A DNA stretch of 64,000 bases from Caenorhabditis elegans (GCF_000002985.6 NC_003281.10:5394001-5458000); one strand, 5' to 3'; shown: positions 22,135 through 37,500, numbered from the stretch's first letter. The notes: generated from the sequence alone by a model not told the origin. Program-made: numbers and translations.

Positions 22135-25100
22135 TCAGATGGCGGCCACTGTTACTGTTGGGGATGTTGGCGGTGTTGTTACTGTTCGGCATTTTAGTTC
22201 TCCGTCTTCATGAACCTGAAATTACAAATAAATTTCCGATAAAATAGTATCGAATGTTAAAACAGCACTTTTGGATTTCGGAGACGCTGCAAAATTTGAA
22301 ATTCGGAAAAAAATATATTCGAGATTTCCGAATTCCAGAAAACTTGATAAAAAATTCCTCAACTGTTGCAAGTAACTGTCTCAATTTCAATACATTCTTA
22401 CCGAAAAGCAAAGCAAGACAGCGAAAATTCGTAAAATAGTAAAGCGTATGATATTTTAAAACAGCTTTTTCAGTTGACAAAGTATATACTATCAATCCTG
22501 TTATTAATTGACAGTATCTCTGGTAGCCACTGAATTTGCAAACATGTTCATGATTTTTGACTTCAAATTTTAATATCAGTTATCAATTTTCAGTGAAAGA
22601 TAATAAAATATAATAATACCTAGTGATAAGAACTCTTGAACTTCACCCTTTTTATTCGAAGAAATGCAAGGTTTTTGATGTGTTACAGGTTACCACAAAC
22701 CACTATTTTATGGTAGCGGTCAATTTCCAGGTTCTTTTCAAATTTGCAAGATACATTAAAAAAGGTCAACTAACAAAATACGTGGAACAAAATCCTTATA
22801 TTTTGTCAGTTAACAATTTGTTTTGATAGCATTTAAATTTGCAGTTGTGTTCAAGCTCACCTCAACAATATGTTCATCGCCATTTTCAACTGTTTTCGTT
22901 ACAATTTTCTTTCCATCAACTAGTTTTGTAGAAGTTGATGTTTTTCGTACTGTTGCGTTCTTTCCAGGTTCCGTGGGACTTGAGAATCGGATTACAGTCG
23001 AAAATGTGCTGAAAATTCGATTTTTAGAAGAGAAAAGGGCCTGAACTAGTGTCGGCTGCTGGGTACTCGTTCAATCTCAACTTAACTAAAAACCTTATGT
23101 GGAACGACAGATCAGTGGTCGGTGTCTGTCCTACAGTCTATGCAACCAGGCCTCAACTTATAGTAAACCTAGCTATAGTAATTCTAGACCTCGAAAGCTT
23201 AATATTTCGAGCGCACTGTGGTGTCGGCTGTGAAATTAAAAAATGAAAAATCACGTACTTTTTGTCGTCTCTCTCCTTGGTGTTCTTGTTCTCGTCGTAA
23301 AAAATGTGCACTCGACTTGACGGGAATCGATGATAATGATTCTTCGTTGTGAAATCAGCGGACCGTGGTGGATGCTTGAACGCGTACGAATCGACGTCGG
23401 GAAATGTGAACGCGTCGTCGAAAAACACGTTCTCAAATGGATCCCGGTTGCCGAAGAACTCGCGAAAAATATCAAAAGGTGATCGGAACATATCGTGACT
23501 GTGCATTCGGTGCATGCCTCCAGGGGTACTGCGGCGACGGTGGAGCCCTGGATTTTCGGTTCGGTCCAGGTCGGCGCGCTTTTTTTCTGAAAAATTTAGA
23601 GTGGTTAATAGGAAGTTTACAGGATATGCATTTCTTTTCAGAAAAGTTCCAATTTTTTATATTTTTCCGAAAATTTGTAAAAACAATTTGGCATTCATAA
23701 ATCATATTTAGAATACTGCCGGCAATTTTCAAAATATTAAAAACAAAAAAAGATTTATTGCTGTCTGCATTGATCATTTGACCTTTATGTGATTTTTGTG
23801 AGAAAAAATTATATGATTTTGCTTAAAGAAATTTAAATGAGACGGAAAAGGGAATTCCACAATTTGTGAAACTTTAATCAGAAAAAAACAAAACTTCGGC
23901 AGAAACTCGCAGAAAATCTAGACCAAAGTTTAAAAAAAAAGTTTTACTAAATATATTTACAGTTCTCAATGCTCTCAATTTCTATTTGATCGTACTTTTG
24001 ATACATTTCCACTCTCTCCTCAGTTCATAGAACCAAACTACCTGACCGTTCTTTAGTCCTCATGCCATTTCCACTTTTCTCATCCATTCAATACACTTTT
24101 CAACAACTAATTGACAAACTTTTCAAGAGCAGGTGCTTGTCGGATTGTTACACAAACAGCTAGTTTACACCCGTGAAAAGGTTCTACGTCCCTGCTCTTT
24201 TGGCAATTATGAGAGGAAAAAGTGATATGTCTAGTTGAATTTAGGTACATTCAGGTGATTTCAAGCTTTTTCAAAAAATTTCTAGGCATTTTCAATTTGC
24301 CAAAATACCAAAATATACATCTAGGTGTTTCTTAGTATTTTTGGTAGCTGTAGGTTCTCCCAAATAATTAAGATACCCCTACGTTCCCCCTTTAGGTATT
24401 CCTAAATTTTATTGTTTTTATGTATCCTATTCAGTTTGAATTTTTTTTGTTCCACCAAATACCCAAAAACAAAACGATACACATAAAAACAAAAGCACGG
24501 TGACAAATGAATAGGACCAATGGTGTTTATTTACCGAGCCACTCAATTCTTCCTGTTTTTTTTCGGGGATGAATGTTCGACACAAAAAAAAAGCATCAAT
24601 CCGTCTCACTGAACACATTTATGCAACAGAAAAATTGGAAAAAAATAGTAAAGGGTATTGAGAAGTATGTAATTTTGGAAACAGTTCGGCAGGGTTTTCT
24701 AATTTTTTGACAGGAACCATACATTTTTATTGGCAAAGATCTCTAGACTTCTTCAACTTGAGCCAGAAAGTTGCCAACTTTATGCAAAAATCTCCAGCTT
24801 TTTTCACTTTTGACAAAAAATTGCCATCTTCAAGGCAAAGATCTTTAATTTTCTTTAACTTTTTTTCAGATGAGTGTTAACTTTCTCGCAAAAATTTGCT
24901 AACTTTCTTCAGCTATTCTTTTACTTTTTTTTTCTCTTCAAACAGAATTCGGTTACTTTCTCTCAACTTTTGACTGAAGTTCAAACTATAGTTCAGAATA
25001 TTTTTGCGTTCAATGTTATCAGTTTTCTACTAAACGACATTTTTACAACTACAAAGCAATTAAAACTCTCGTTTTTTATGTTTTTAAGTACAACAAAGAA

Positions 25101-25565
25101 ATAACTCACTATCTGTTAAAATCTCGTAAGCTTGTGCAATTTTCTTGAACTTTTGTTCGGCTTCTTCTTTTGATTTGTCGTCTGTATGCTTGTCGGGGTG
25201 CCATTTTAAGGCTAATTTTCGGTACCTGAAAGTTGAGGGAACTTTGGTTATAGAGAACGTTATCTGAAAAAAGTTTCAACATTTCCTCATATTGTAAAAT
25301 AATTATAAATATAAATATCGAAATATCGTCCAAAATACAGCGTAACTATTACAGTAATTTTCAAAGGAAAAAATATTCGCGGTAGTTTTCGTTTTCCTTT
25401 TGAAAATAAACTTTCAGGCTTACAACTAATGTTCAAAGTTTTCAAAATAGTCCAAAATATATTTTTGAAAGGAAGTGTGGTAACTCACGCTTTTTTAATC
25501 TCAACATCATCTGAAGTAGATGAAATACCCAATGTAATGTATGGAGAATCTTCTCTAGGTGCCAT
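22135..25565 (-). CDS. dnj-24: DnaJ/Hsp40 co-chaperone, DNAJB6-like
   Basis: J-domain proteins stimulate Hsp70 ATPase activity through the HPD loop. Exon 1 (25565 to about 25488) starts [20 protein letters not shown] right after TTTTTTCAG, a likely trans-splice site. Exon 2 (about 25226-25109) carries [20 protein letters not shown] with the HPD motif, and ends the J domain with QAYEILTD. Exon 3 (about 23598-23262) encodes [19 protein letters not shown] and ENVFFDDAF, close to the 'FREFFGGRDPFSFDFF' segment of DNAJB6. Exon 4 (about 23009-22861) is [20 protein letters not shown] and onward, a beta-rich C-terminal part. Exon 5 ends VTVAAI at TGA 22137-22135. About 230-240 residues, with no zinc-finger region, so it is class B. 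The symbol dnj-24 comes from memory of W03A5.7 and fits the neighbourhood. Confidence 0.85.
24730..25000. repeat. Degenerate AACTTTCTTCAACTTT-type repeat in dnj-24 intron
   Basis: Short segments around 'GCCAACTTTATGCAAAAATCT', 'GCCATCTTCAAGGCAAAGATCT' and 'GCTAACTTTCTTCAGC' recur, giving a loose internal repetition in the second dnj-24 intron. It does not code in phase with the gene. Confidence 0.35.
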
Positions 25566-28500
25566 CTGAAAAATGAACTATATGTTATGGTGCACCGATA
25601 GAAAGGTGGCAAAAAGGGACGGACGGGATTTTCGCGGAAGAAGGTTAAGCCCAACCATCAACAGAAATGGATTCTCCTTTCTGCACAGCTAGTAAAAGGT
25701 AGAAAAAGTGAAACGGTGGTGGTAGAGTAACATCGAGTAAAAGTTTCGGGGGGCGAGAAGAGACAGGGGGCAGACGAAAAACCGGTCGATTATGCACAAC
25801 CACTACTCACTGACACTCTTTTTTCAATGTTTCTAGTGCTGGAAGGACAAAGAAATATATAGGAAAATAGAGAATTCGATTAAAATTATAAAAATAGACA
25901 ATCTGAAAATTAGAAAAAAATTTAACTTCCGAAAATTCGCAAACTTCAAACACATATTTCCAAATAGTTATGCAAGTTGTTTAAAAACTTTTAAAAGTGT
26001 GCCAGAAAAATGACCATTGTAAAGCAGTATGTCTAGCAGACATTTCAAAAATTTGAAATTATCAGAAAATTAAAAAAAAACGACTTCTGTCATAAAAATC
26101 AACACCGGCGAAACATTTAGAAGTTCCAAAAATTATCAAAAAAAAATTATTTAAAAAATTGTGATTTTTGGTGTAGAATCTAGAAACGTAACTAAAGTTA
26201 ATATCAACTTTACTTTACTATTTTTCCCTCTCACCACTAAAAAATACAGGAAACCTGAAGCTCTTTTCCCTTGTTTGCATACACTTTTTTGGGGTGTCAC
26301 AGAGGTGGTTGCTCGTAAAAAAGTGAAAAAGTGTGTGACCGATAAAGTTATACATTTGACGAAAAAAAGTAAAAAGTTGTACATTTTTAGATGCTAACAT
26401 ATGATAATTTTGTTGATTTTTCCCCTTGTTGTGAACATATTTTTAGAGGCTTCTCACTTGAACAAATAGAGAAATGGGTAATATTTTTGTAAATAAAATG
26501 AAAATGATAAGAGAGAAAAGAAGAAGCATACTGATAAAAATCAACGTTTTGTTTTCTAGAAAATTCAAAAATTCGGTGGTAATTACTGTTGGAAGAAAGA
26601 GGACGAGAATGATGATTTTTTTTTTGAAAATATTGAACGTTTCGGTGAAAAAAATTAGTATTATTCATTTGTGTTTAGAAATTCAATATTTTTATAATAA
26701 GTTAGCATTTTGAAAAAATAAAATATCTACTTGCAATTTATTTTTTTTTTGAAAGTTTCCAAAATCCAAAAAAAAACTTTTTTTAAATCTATAGATTCTA
26801 AATCAATTCTAAACTAGTACCTTAAATATTATGAAAATTTTATTTATCTATTTTCCCTAAAATTAGCAGTCTAAAAAAATCAATAATTTTAATATGATTA
26901 TCAGTGGCGCTGATAAGCTTAAAAATCAAATCAGGACAAAATGTAATTCAAAAACGTTTTTGAACACACATATTTTGAAACTAAACTTTTTTCGTTTTTT
27001 TTTCACTACGAGTAAAACACCATACATTCTACTATAATCATTACATTTTACAAATACCAACAAAAAATCTCCCCATTTTGCATTTTCCCACAAAAAATGG
27101 GTATTAGCGACAGGGAAAAGTCGCGGATTAGAAAATGTGCGAATTCAGGGAAAAAACGTTTCGATAAGAATTTGAAGACGGGTAAAACTGTCAATAGTAA
27201 CACACAAAGACCATTTGCGCATTTTTGATTTAGAAAAAATTGAAATTCTTGGAATAGTTTTTGTAATTTTAAATTTAAGTGTTGAAAAAACTAGTGTATT
27301 TCGAAAAAACTAGGTCAATTTCTCAGTACAAGGAAGTCTGGGCCCTAAAAACTAAAAACAAAATTAAGACATTAGTTCACGAAATCACGAAAAATATAGG
27401 TATACGGTTTCAAATTCTAAAAAGGAAAAATTATGGCTGTCAATTCAAAACACTGTCCTGACAAGGATCACATTGAGGGGGCGACTGATAAGAGGCTGAT
27501 GACGTGGCAAAGAGTGTTAAACTGTGGTAAACTGGGTAAGGACTATTAATTAATGAACACAGAGAGAAGAAGACGGAAACAAAAGAAAAATCTTCTTATT
27601 CTACGCTTGAAAGAGAGTGTGTCTTTCATTTTCACCCCGAAAACACGTCCACACATCTGCGTCTCTTCGTCTCGGTACTCTCTCGTCACTGACAAGAAGA
27701 CGGCCCCTACTGTGGTGATGAGAGATCATGCGATTCGTGGAGACACTAGAGATATATTACAGCAGAAACATGGAAAGATTTGGAAGAAGAAGCAATTCGT
27801 ACTTGAAGGGTCACCTTCTTATGATGATTAGCCTCCCCTTTTCTCTTTTACCGGAAGTTTTTTGCTGCCGTTTTTGGTCAAATTTTCATTTTTCGCTTAT
27901 AGAACATCTAAAAATTTTATTTTTACCACAAAAATATGCGGCGGCTTAATTTTTTTTAACTTTTGGTAAAAATTGGTAAATATTTTAGGCGAGCCCGGCA
28001 AGTAATGAGCAAAAATTTTAGATTTGAAAGTGTTCGATTTTAGCTAATTTCAGTCACGTTTTCTACGAGTTCTTTATTGAAAAAATTGTTTCTCTGTGTG
28101 GTATTCTAAAACATTTGGTTGGTGGCCGAACTTTTAAGACAATGGCCTAGATTTTTCTTATTTTTGTCAGGAGTTGGCCGAGAGTTTGGCAAGAGTCTGA
28201 AGTAAGTTTCCGCAAAAAACTATACATTCCGAAATGGGAAAATTGAAAAGTTGAAAGGCGACTGTCGAATATTGCCGAACAAATATGTGATTTGGCTCAA
28301 TCTACAAAGAATATAATGAAAGAGTACAAGGGAAAAAGATAATGAATTAAAAAAAAAATAGCAAGCAAACAAAATGAGCAAGAAGTTCACAAAATTTCTT
28401 AGTTTTAATGAAAATATGAGGAAAGTTCACGAAATCAATATCAGCAGAAGATTGAAACCTAAAAGGTAGAAAAACTCGGCCACCGATTTTTTTTATATGA

Positions 28501-31500
28501 ATTAGAAATATTGAATTCAAACATTGATTGGATGAATTTAGACACGAGACAAATTTTTAGATATTTTCAGAAACTTTCTTTAGATTGTTCCATGCGAACT
28601 GTTTTTTGTTGAAATTTAAAAAAAATTTCGACAATCTTGAGTAAAAGCATAATAAAACTAATACTAATAATATAATAATAATACGAACATCAATAAGAAG
28701 AAGAGATAATCCAAGATTTCCGGTGGCATGAAGGGATAAGAGAAAGGACAGATGTCCGGCAAGATTATGACTTTCTCTCTTATTGTTCTTCATCGTTTTC
28801 TCCAGAAATTTGATGGAAAAAAGAAAGTTTTCAACACACAGACACATCTGGTGTCCATAATTATTCGTTCATGTGACTGACTTCTTTCAAGCCTAATTGC
28901 TTTATGGATACTGGATGTGTCCCGCCCGTGACGTGGCGGAGAAAATTGGAAAAGTTATTACTACTTTAGTAGGTCAAATTTAGGATGAAAAAAGGTTTTG
29001 GAAGAAAAAGGTCGAGGTGTCAATTCATATCGGAACAGCTGTTCTTGTGGCCGATGACCCTTCGGAAGTAATTTTTTTTTGCTGGCTGGGAAAATTGTAG
29101 TTTGGGGGGTTAATGATGGAAAAGTTGAGTGGAAATGTGTTATGATGTTTTCGGAGGTGTAAATTCGCCAAAAATAAAGCCAAAGGCTAGAAATGAGGAA
29201 ATTGCGGAAGTCGTAATTTGACCAAAATAACTGACATTTGGGGATGAAGATTTTTCGATTTTTTTTTGGCAAAAATTTATTTTGCACTTTTTTTTTTGGA
29301 AAATGTTTGAAAAAACGGCAACCAATCACTAACGTTTTATTTTACTTTACACATATTTTTAAAAATGGCAATCGGAATTTTTTTATTCTACAAAAAAATT
29401 GAAAATGTTGTCAGGAATAAGAATGCAGTTGTATTTTTTTTCAATATTCAAAATAGTTTTTATCTTAACAAAATATTAAATAGATAGAACTTCTAGATTG
29501 TTTTCAAAAAATTGGAAAGTTTTGAATTTTTAAAAGTTTCAAAAATTGTAGAAATTTATTCAAATTCTGAACAGTTCAGAATTCCCGATTTTTTTTTGAA
29601 TGAAGCCCAGGGATTCTATCTAAAAATAAAATGTTGCGAGAAATAGTATTTTTATTTCAATGTGTATACACATAAAGCATTCTCCGAAAAAGAATAATAA
29701 TAATAAGCCTCTCTCTCTCACGCATAACTGATATACATATGGTTATATGAATAAGAGAGAGAAGAATCTTTTTTCCGCGAGAAAGCGCCCCGTTCCTCCT
29801 CAAACAATCACGAGAACATCGCGGAAAAGCCCAAACAAACATACTTGGAATGTTGCCAAGAAAGGTGAGATGCGAAGTAGGAGAAATTGAAACCAAAGGG
29901 CTGCTACAGGACCGTTTTTCCAAGGACAATTGCTTGCGGGCGGGCGCGGGTAGGTGATCTGTCATTGAGAAGGCCACACGCACCCGGCCGTAATCTAGGC
30001 CAACCAGAGACAAAAGTACCACCTGGATTCGACGTTCGAATTGTTCGTGGCAAAATTATTGGCTCTCAGCACTGTCGGCAACTGCTCAAGTTAGAAATTA
30101 TCGAAAAATAAAATATGGTGCATCGATAGCTCTGTGCTACAATAACATTAAATAACATGTGTTGGCGGTTCGATGGTTTCCGCACTCTGGCAAACTCGGA
30201 CATGGTGCATCGAAGAACAGGTATTGTGAAATGGTAGTTTTGAGAACAATTGAATTTTGATCGACGGACCAATATGAAAATTTCGAGAATCGGAACTTTC
30301 GAAATTTTTGGTCTTTTAGAAAATTTGCGCCGGTAGACTTTTTTGGGAAAATTATAAAAACTAGGAAACTGGCGAAATTTTCAAAAATAGGTTATGGTGT
30401 ATCGATGAGCAGACTTGAGAAATGTTTCAAAAGTAGCCGTTCGGCAACCACCTCTAGTATAGTATTACGTGGCACACTCACTCATGGTGCGGCCTGAGAC
30501 GGTCAGTCAATAGGAAATGACGTTTGGTTTGGTCATAAGATGGATTAGAATCATACCGCTGGGCTGCCCCCTTTCAAGTGTGTATGTGGACATTATGACG
30601 AACGCCACGCACAAAAAGCAAATTGTAGAAGGTTCTAGAAAGTTCGAAGCTTAATCTTAAGCTTTTTGAAAGTTTTTTGTTAAATTACCAGTTTGGCAGT
30701 TTTGGTGATTTTGTCCAAATGGCCAATTATAAACTTTTGTGTAGAAGTCCAAACTTCTGCAATTTTGTTCAAATTTAAAATTTTGGCCTGCGACATTTTC
30801 TACAATCTTTTTCCAAATCAAGGCAAAAAAATATTCATTAATCGGACTTTTTTGTAAATTCACCTATTGTAATTATAGAATTTTGGTCATTTTTCAAAAG
30901 ATTCCATAACCATAAACACGACAATTTCATGAGATTGTTTGATTATTTTAGACTAAAAACTATGCACTTTACTCAAAAAGGGTCAGGAAAGAAGCAAAAT
31001 GAAACAGAATGAATCGGAAATAACTGTGTATAACAATGTTCATGACCTACTCAACCTTCACCTTTCATTTGTCCGGTTCTCAAGTATCTAAGTACTGAAA
31101 TAATGGACAATTGTCAGTTTCGATGAGTGTGTGTGAAAAAGTATGAAAATGTTACGAAAATATAGGTGAAAAGTGAAGAAGTCATGACCCCGGAGAGAAT
31201 GGGTATTAATAATACAAACGGAAGTAATATATGAGAGCGCGATGGTGTGGAACGTGGAACTAATCGAATTTGAAAGAAAAGCGACACAGTGGGGGTTCGA
31301 ACTATACAGTATAAAATTTGAGTTCAAAGAATCTACCGACTACGGCAAAATTTACGAGGTTTAGACTGTTTCACTTCAATTTTTTTAATTTTCAGTGGCC
31401 GTTAGAATTTTGCAACTCGGCCACCGATTTTTTTCCCGCCGATTACAAAATGGTTTTTTTCATTCGAGGATTAGAAGACTACTTTCCGCGGGAAAGCTTC

Positions 31501-34500
31501 TTTTTTCAAACATTTCGTAAAGGCTAACTGTACGAAACATAAATAAAAAGTAAGAAAAAGTAAGAAATGACGGAAACGAAAAATTTATGGGAGAACCGAT
31601 GTTGGTTGGTCAAGGGTGTGGTTTCAATTTTGCAAATTTTTGTCGATTTTTTTCTGTTGGGACTTTTTTGAAAAAATGGTTTGTTCATGAAAGAGGTCTT
31701 GCAAACAAACTTTGTTTGGTTTTTTTTTAAATTTTAATTATAGAAATTTCAGATTTTCGTTTAAAAAATACTATGCCATTGAAAACAATTTTCAAAATTT
31801 TTTTAAAAATATTTAAATTGATTTTATTGACATATATAAGGTACCAATTAGTTACTAGAAAAATATACCAAAAATTAAACTTTTTTGTTTTTCGGTTTCA
31901 AAAAAATTGGGGAACCAAAAATCTTGACACTACTTAATAGATATTAACTAAATAGCTTTTATCAAACTTCCTAATTTTTTTTTCTAGAATAAAAACAAAT
32001 AAATCATATGCTATTAGTACCTAATATACAATTTCTCTTGAATAACTACTACTCTACGAGAACAAAGAAAAATGAATAACTAGACACCATAGCAGTTGTA
32101 GCTAAAATGAGAAGATTACATGTTTCTTCAGAGACGAAAATCCTCTACAGTTGGTGGTGGGAGGCGAAAGTTTTAGGCGGGAAAATACAGAAATATTTAT
32201 GCGAAAAAGGTAAAAAATTGGTGTGTGTCTGTGTGGAAAACCGCGAGGCGACAAAGCTTACTGGACATCGAGCGGCTGCCGTGCGTGAGACGCTAGAGTT
32301 CACATGGCGGAGAGACTCAGAGATGCGGAGGAGGGTGTTAACCGGAAAGGGAACGGCATGCTTGAAACCGTAAACCGCAGCGCGAGAGTTTTTTCCAGGA
32401 AGTTTGGCTCTTTTTTGGCTCGGACGTGGCAATAGGAGTCATCGAATTACGTGGGTAAACTGGACAGGAGACAATTGTTCTTTGGATTATCAATTAGGAT
32501 GATAGGACAATGTAAATGACGTTAAGTGCCGAAATGTGTTTTTAAAAACTCTGAACTGCGAAAGTGGAACCGGTTTCACAAAATGAAAATGCACATACAT
32601 AGCTTAAAATTTTTGCAAAGAAAGACACACAATTGATTCAAAACTGAACTGAATAAAACTGAATACAGAGAAAATTCAAATTAAATTACATTGAAACGAG
32701 GCATGTCTTATTTGGAAGCTTATAGTTAGACTAGGGCATCAAAAATATCAATTCCTACCAGCTGAACTTTGGATTCATAATTCTTTCAGTTAATTCTTGA
32801 AAACTATTTTCGAAAGCCCGTTGAATTGCTCCTGCTCGAGCTCCAAAAGCAGTTTTTGCAGACTTTCAGCGATTTAAAAAAAGATATTGGAACTGCTCTG
32901 AAGTTTCTAAAAATGATGAGAAAATTAATTAACAAAATTTTTAGTGTGTTCCAATTTAAAATTGGATTGCTTTTAAACAAATTAATACAAAATCGAAAAA
33001 AAAAGGTCATAATTAATATATTTCGGTACACTTCCTTAAAGTTTTTGAAAATTTCAGGCACACTTATATCTTGGTAAATCGACGGCATTGGTTAAACATT
33101 TTTAAACAAACTATGCTGACCTTGAACCACAAAACATATTTTGAATAATTTGCGGAGAGTACGGTGCAAAGTTTACAAATAGTACTTTTCTAAATTTGCG
33201 TCTAATCAAATGTTTATATAAATAAATCAATATCAATTAATGATTGACATTAAAATGTGTAATAATGACAGTTCGTTTCAATCTGTATACAAGACGAAAA
33301 AGTGAACACCGTGGAATTTATACGCAATCACTTATCAGGCATCATTACGTCATTAGTTATTGCAAGAATTTTCTGAGGTTTTTGGTTAGGTGTGGCTGTT
33401 GGAAGAAGTTACTATGCGGGGAAATGAGGTGATAGGTATGAACAAAAATTGAACTTTTTGATATTTAGAATATTTAAATTTAAGTTGTTGAAGTTTTGAC
33501 ATTCATTTATTTGGAAATTTTGAAACCTGAAGTTTCAAAAAATTTTGGTCGCAAATGGAAAAAAAAATTGTTTTCAAGTTATTCAAGTGATTTTTCGAAA
33601 TCTCTATATCCGTCAAAAGATGTAAAATTCAGAAAAGTTGGATTAATTGGTTAATGTTCATCCAACTTCTTGCCAAAAATCTCCAGTATTTTGTTTCTCA
33701 ATCTGTCATGTTTTCATCGTGATCGCAGTTTTCGGATTGTTTGGGCCGTCAAACACTCTTTTGCAGGAAACATGTTAAGAGATGGAACGGGATTGGAAAA
33801 AGAAAAGACGGATGATAGAAGGATCACGTCAAGCACTATCATATATCTATCACACAACTGATTCCTGGAGAGGTGATTAGAGAGGGGAATAGATGTAAAG
33901 TGAATGTTCGCAATGAATTGAAGAAGAGCTCAATGGTTCAGTTTTATTTGAAACTGGAAGAGGGTCAAGTTAGAAGTTTTGGAAATTCATGGGAGTAGTT
34001 TTATCGGTGAAATAAATACTATAAGACTGTGTAAAAAAAACAGTTTTAGTTTATGTCAACTTCTGTGCCTGAAAAAAAGCGCTCTGAAATTTAAATTTTG
34101 AAAATGTAGAAAATCGGACACACATCAAAATTTCTGGCAAAATTTCGAGTTTCCCGATTTTTTCCCAAATTTTCAGTGTTCTTTCGAGGACCCAAAATAA
34201 ATAAAAAATAGCAACACATTGTAAAACATTAGGTATCTAAACTTTCACTAAACTAGAATGAAATTGGTTTGGAAAATCAAGTTTGCCACATTCGATTTGC
34301 CCAAAAAAAAGTGCACAAAGTTCTCACATGACTCCCAGATTTCTAAAAAAAAATTTGTTTGAACTTTTAGGAAGCATTCCCAGCTATTCAATTATGTGAT
34401 GGTGCACATGTCATGGCACTTTGTCTTCCACAAAAAATATCGCATAAATTTTGGATCCGTGCCAGAAAAGTTGGAGAAAATGGGCAATTGGGCCAAACAT

Positions 34501-37500
34501 TTGGCAACAGCTCTTATTTCAACCAGCAACCGATAGGATTGATAATTTTTGTAAAATGTTTTTTTTTCAATCATTATGAATAACGGCCAAAATTCCCGAA
34601 ATTTTTTTGGTAAACGGAAACTAGTGAGAAGCTTCTTAAATTTATTTGGCAACATTTTCGAAATTGAAAATTTTGGGTTTGCACGGGTTAGAGAATATAT
34701 CGTTTAAAAAATAGAGTTTTAAATTTAACAGCTCGAAAATTCCCACAATTTCAGAAATCTACCAAACTATACTAACAAAAAATCCGCAGAAAAAACGTAG
34801 AAATCTGATATGCCAACAATTTTTTGTTGTGTCAAAATTCGAGCACAATCTGAATGAGCACATTACAAATGTGAAGGAAAAGCAGGAGAAAATCAAGATA
34901 ATCCCTGCATCCGAATAATCACGGAATCAAGAAGAAAATAATGAAGAAGAGATGCAAATTGGCACATACACATGAAACAAACGAATGAGCACTAACAGCT
35001 GATATGAAGAAATCTATTGGAAAATGAGAGAAGGAAAGGGTTCTAGTCGTTAAAAGAAGGATGAAAATTGGATTGAATTCAGGTTTTTAGGAAGGTAATT
35101 TAATTCAAAGGAATAGGTTTTAAAATTAGGATACCAACAGAAAATAATAAGGGGAGGACCGATTAATTTATTTCCAAATGTATGGGTGATTATTTTTGTA
35201 GTGATCTACAAACATTGTCAAAAAATTACGACAAAACAGTTTTTTTTTTCAATTTTTCAATTATTCTTTGTTACATTGAATTTCGCTCCTATTTTTTAAA
35301 ATTAAAACTTTGAATTAAAAAACTTTTAGAAAATATACATTGGAATTTATCTTCATAACTGTCTAATTTTTTTAAATTAGTTTTTTTCTTAACAATTGCA
35401 TTTAAGTTAATTTTTTTTGTATTGTTTCGAATATTAAAAATTCAAGAGTACATCTTTCCAGCAATATATTTTTTAGATTGCTTCGAAGAATTTTGTTCTT
35501 CTGAAATTCTCAATTTTTCTCTTCTTTTGTCTGTCCTTTTCAAATCCTTTGGGGTCTCAGAGTACACATGTGACTAACTATCGTAAATTCTCATCGAGAG
35601 CTCAAACAATTCAGTTTTTTGGTTCCAGGAAGTAGACGACCAAGTGCAACATGCCAAAAATGTTGAGAATAAATCCAGAATTGTTTGAAAACGTATTGTG
35701 CAGATTTTGAAAAAAAGTTCAACTTATCCCACAATTAGTGACACTGCACTTTAAGGGTTCTTTAAACTGAAAATCTCCCGAAAAGAATAAGTGCAGTTCT
35801 ATTCTAAATCCAGTTATGAAAGGTACCTACTTGAAAAAATTCTTAAGAATTCAGAATGAACCTTCAAGAAGTGCTCAGGAAATGTGAAAAAGTTTGCGAA
35901 AAATTTTCGATACAAATTTTTTCAATAAATCAGTTTTTCATTTTACTTTTTTTGGAAAAAGTGTTACTTTTAATCAATTTATTTAAGAATTGTTAAAATA
36001 AGACAAAAACGAAACCCCAAAATATTTGGAAAAAAAAATTTTTGTACTATGTTTTTTGAAATAATTTCACAATTTAGGTGAGTATTAAAAATTCTGTAAA
36101 TATTGCAAACATTTTGTACAGTAACATTAGAAAATAGATGCTATAAAGAAGTCCAGAAATTTGAAATCATTTTCCAAGTTTTTCAAGCATTTCCAACATC
36201 CTACTCAAAAAGTACAAGGCACATAAAAAATGCTCAAAAATAATAAAAGTTGCTCCAAGAATAAAAAGTGCAAAATTTCCTAGTGAACCAATATACACTC
36301 TCATCAAAAGACGTCTCTGAACACACACTCGCTCCTCGTAAAGTGACCACATCAAAATAAAAAAAAGAGGGAAGAAAAGAAAAAATCGTATAGATGTCTT
36401 CTAAATGTCAAAAAAAAACCAAAAACATATAGAGGGTGCAGAGCAGTTTTAGAAGAAGCAAAGAAGGAAGGGGGACACCAAAATGCTCAAGTAGCCGGAA
36501 ATAGGGAGTGGTCAAGAGAAAGGCTATGGTCATTGAAAAATTGAACGGATTTATCTTTTTGAAAAAATCGAATTTCTGAATTTCCAAAAATAAGATTCAA
36601 AGAATACTAGTATTTAAATTTTCCGGCTCCTTTTTTTTCAAAAAAAGAGAGTTTAATTTCTTTTAAAATTTTTTTGAAACAATTGAACAATTCCCGGTCG
36701 AGTTTTGAACGTTTTGAAAACTGTCTAACATTATACATAACTTCGCGTCATCATAAAATGTTGAGACACCTCTTTATGCCTGCGTGCCTGCCTACCGACT
36801 ATATGCACAAAGCAAGAGTAGACCGCTTTGAAGCTAACCAGGCAATCATTTGGCTTTCAGAAAACAATGTAAAACTAAAATCTGAACTTTTCATTCTTCA
36901 TCTCTGCTCCAAAAACTGCTCGACGTCACTATTCACCGAAAACCCTCATGTACCAAGAATCAAGTCACATGAGAAGCTTTTTGATACTGAAAATGCAACA
37001 AAAAACAAGACAATACGTGCAAGGGAACACCAAAGAAAATTGGTCCCCAGAGATTTCAGATTTCCATTATTATGTTACATCTGGAAGGAGTGATCAGACA
37101 TTTAGGAGTAGGCAGGCATTCTTCACACCTCTGAGCCTATCTAATTCCTTTGTGTCTACGTGCCTGCCTATCACCTATTTTTTGCATTTTTTGGAACTCT
37201 CACTTTCTGTTTTTCCATTGCAAAGTTTTTCCATTGTTCGTATATTTTGGCAGAAGGCACCAGGCAGGTATCGCCCCCAATGTATTTTACGGTCATAACA
37301 AAACGCTTCTATATTGCTCTCAAAATTCCTCGGATGGTTATATTTTTCAGATGGTTATCTTGCAAATAAATGATGTCACTTAGAATCGTCAGGGACTTCA
37401 TTTACAAGTTCTCGGTTAGGAAAGGCGAAAAAAAACATTCAAAAATGACCCGCGTACTCGGTCAACAAATAATGAAAAAGAAAATCAGGGGGTCAGAAAA

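Noticed and set aside
30110..30410. Recurring TATGGTGCATCGAT words
   Set aside because: Three loose copies at irregular spacing; too few and too short to call a repeat or CRISPR-like array, which would not be expected in a nematode genome.
36674..37298. Overlapping plus-strand ORFs of 116-139 codons
   Set aside because: Composition looks random, they contain the CCTGCCTACC repeat, overlap in different frames and have no domain or splice support.
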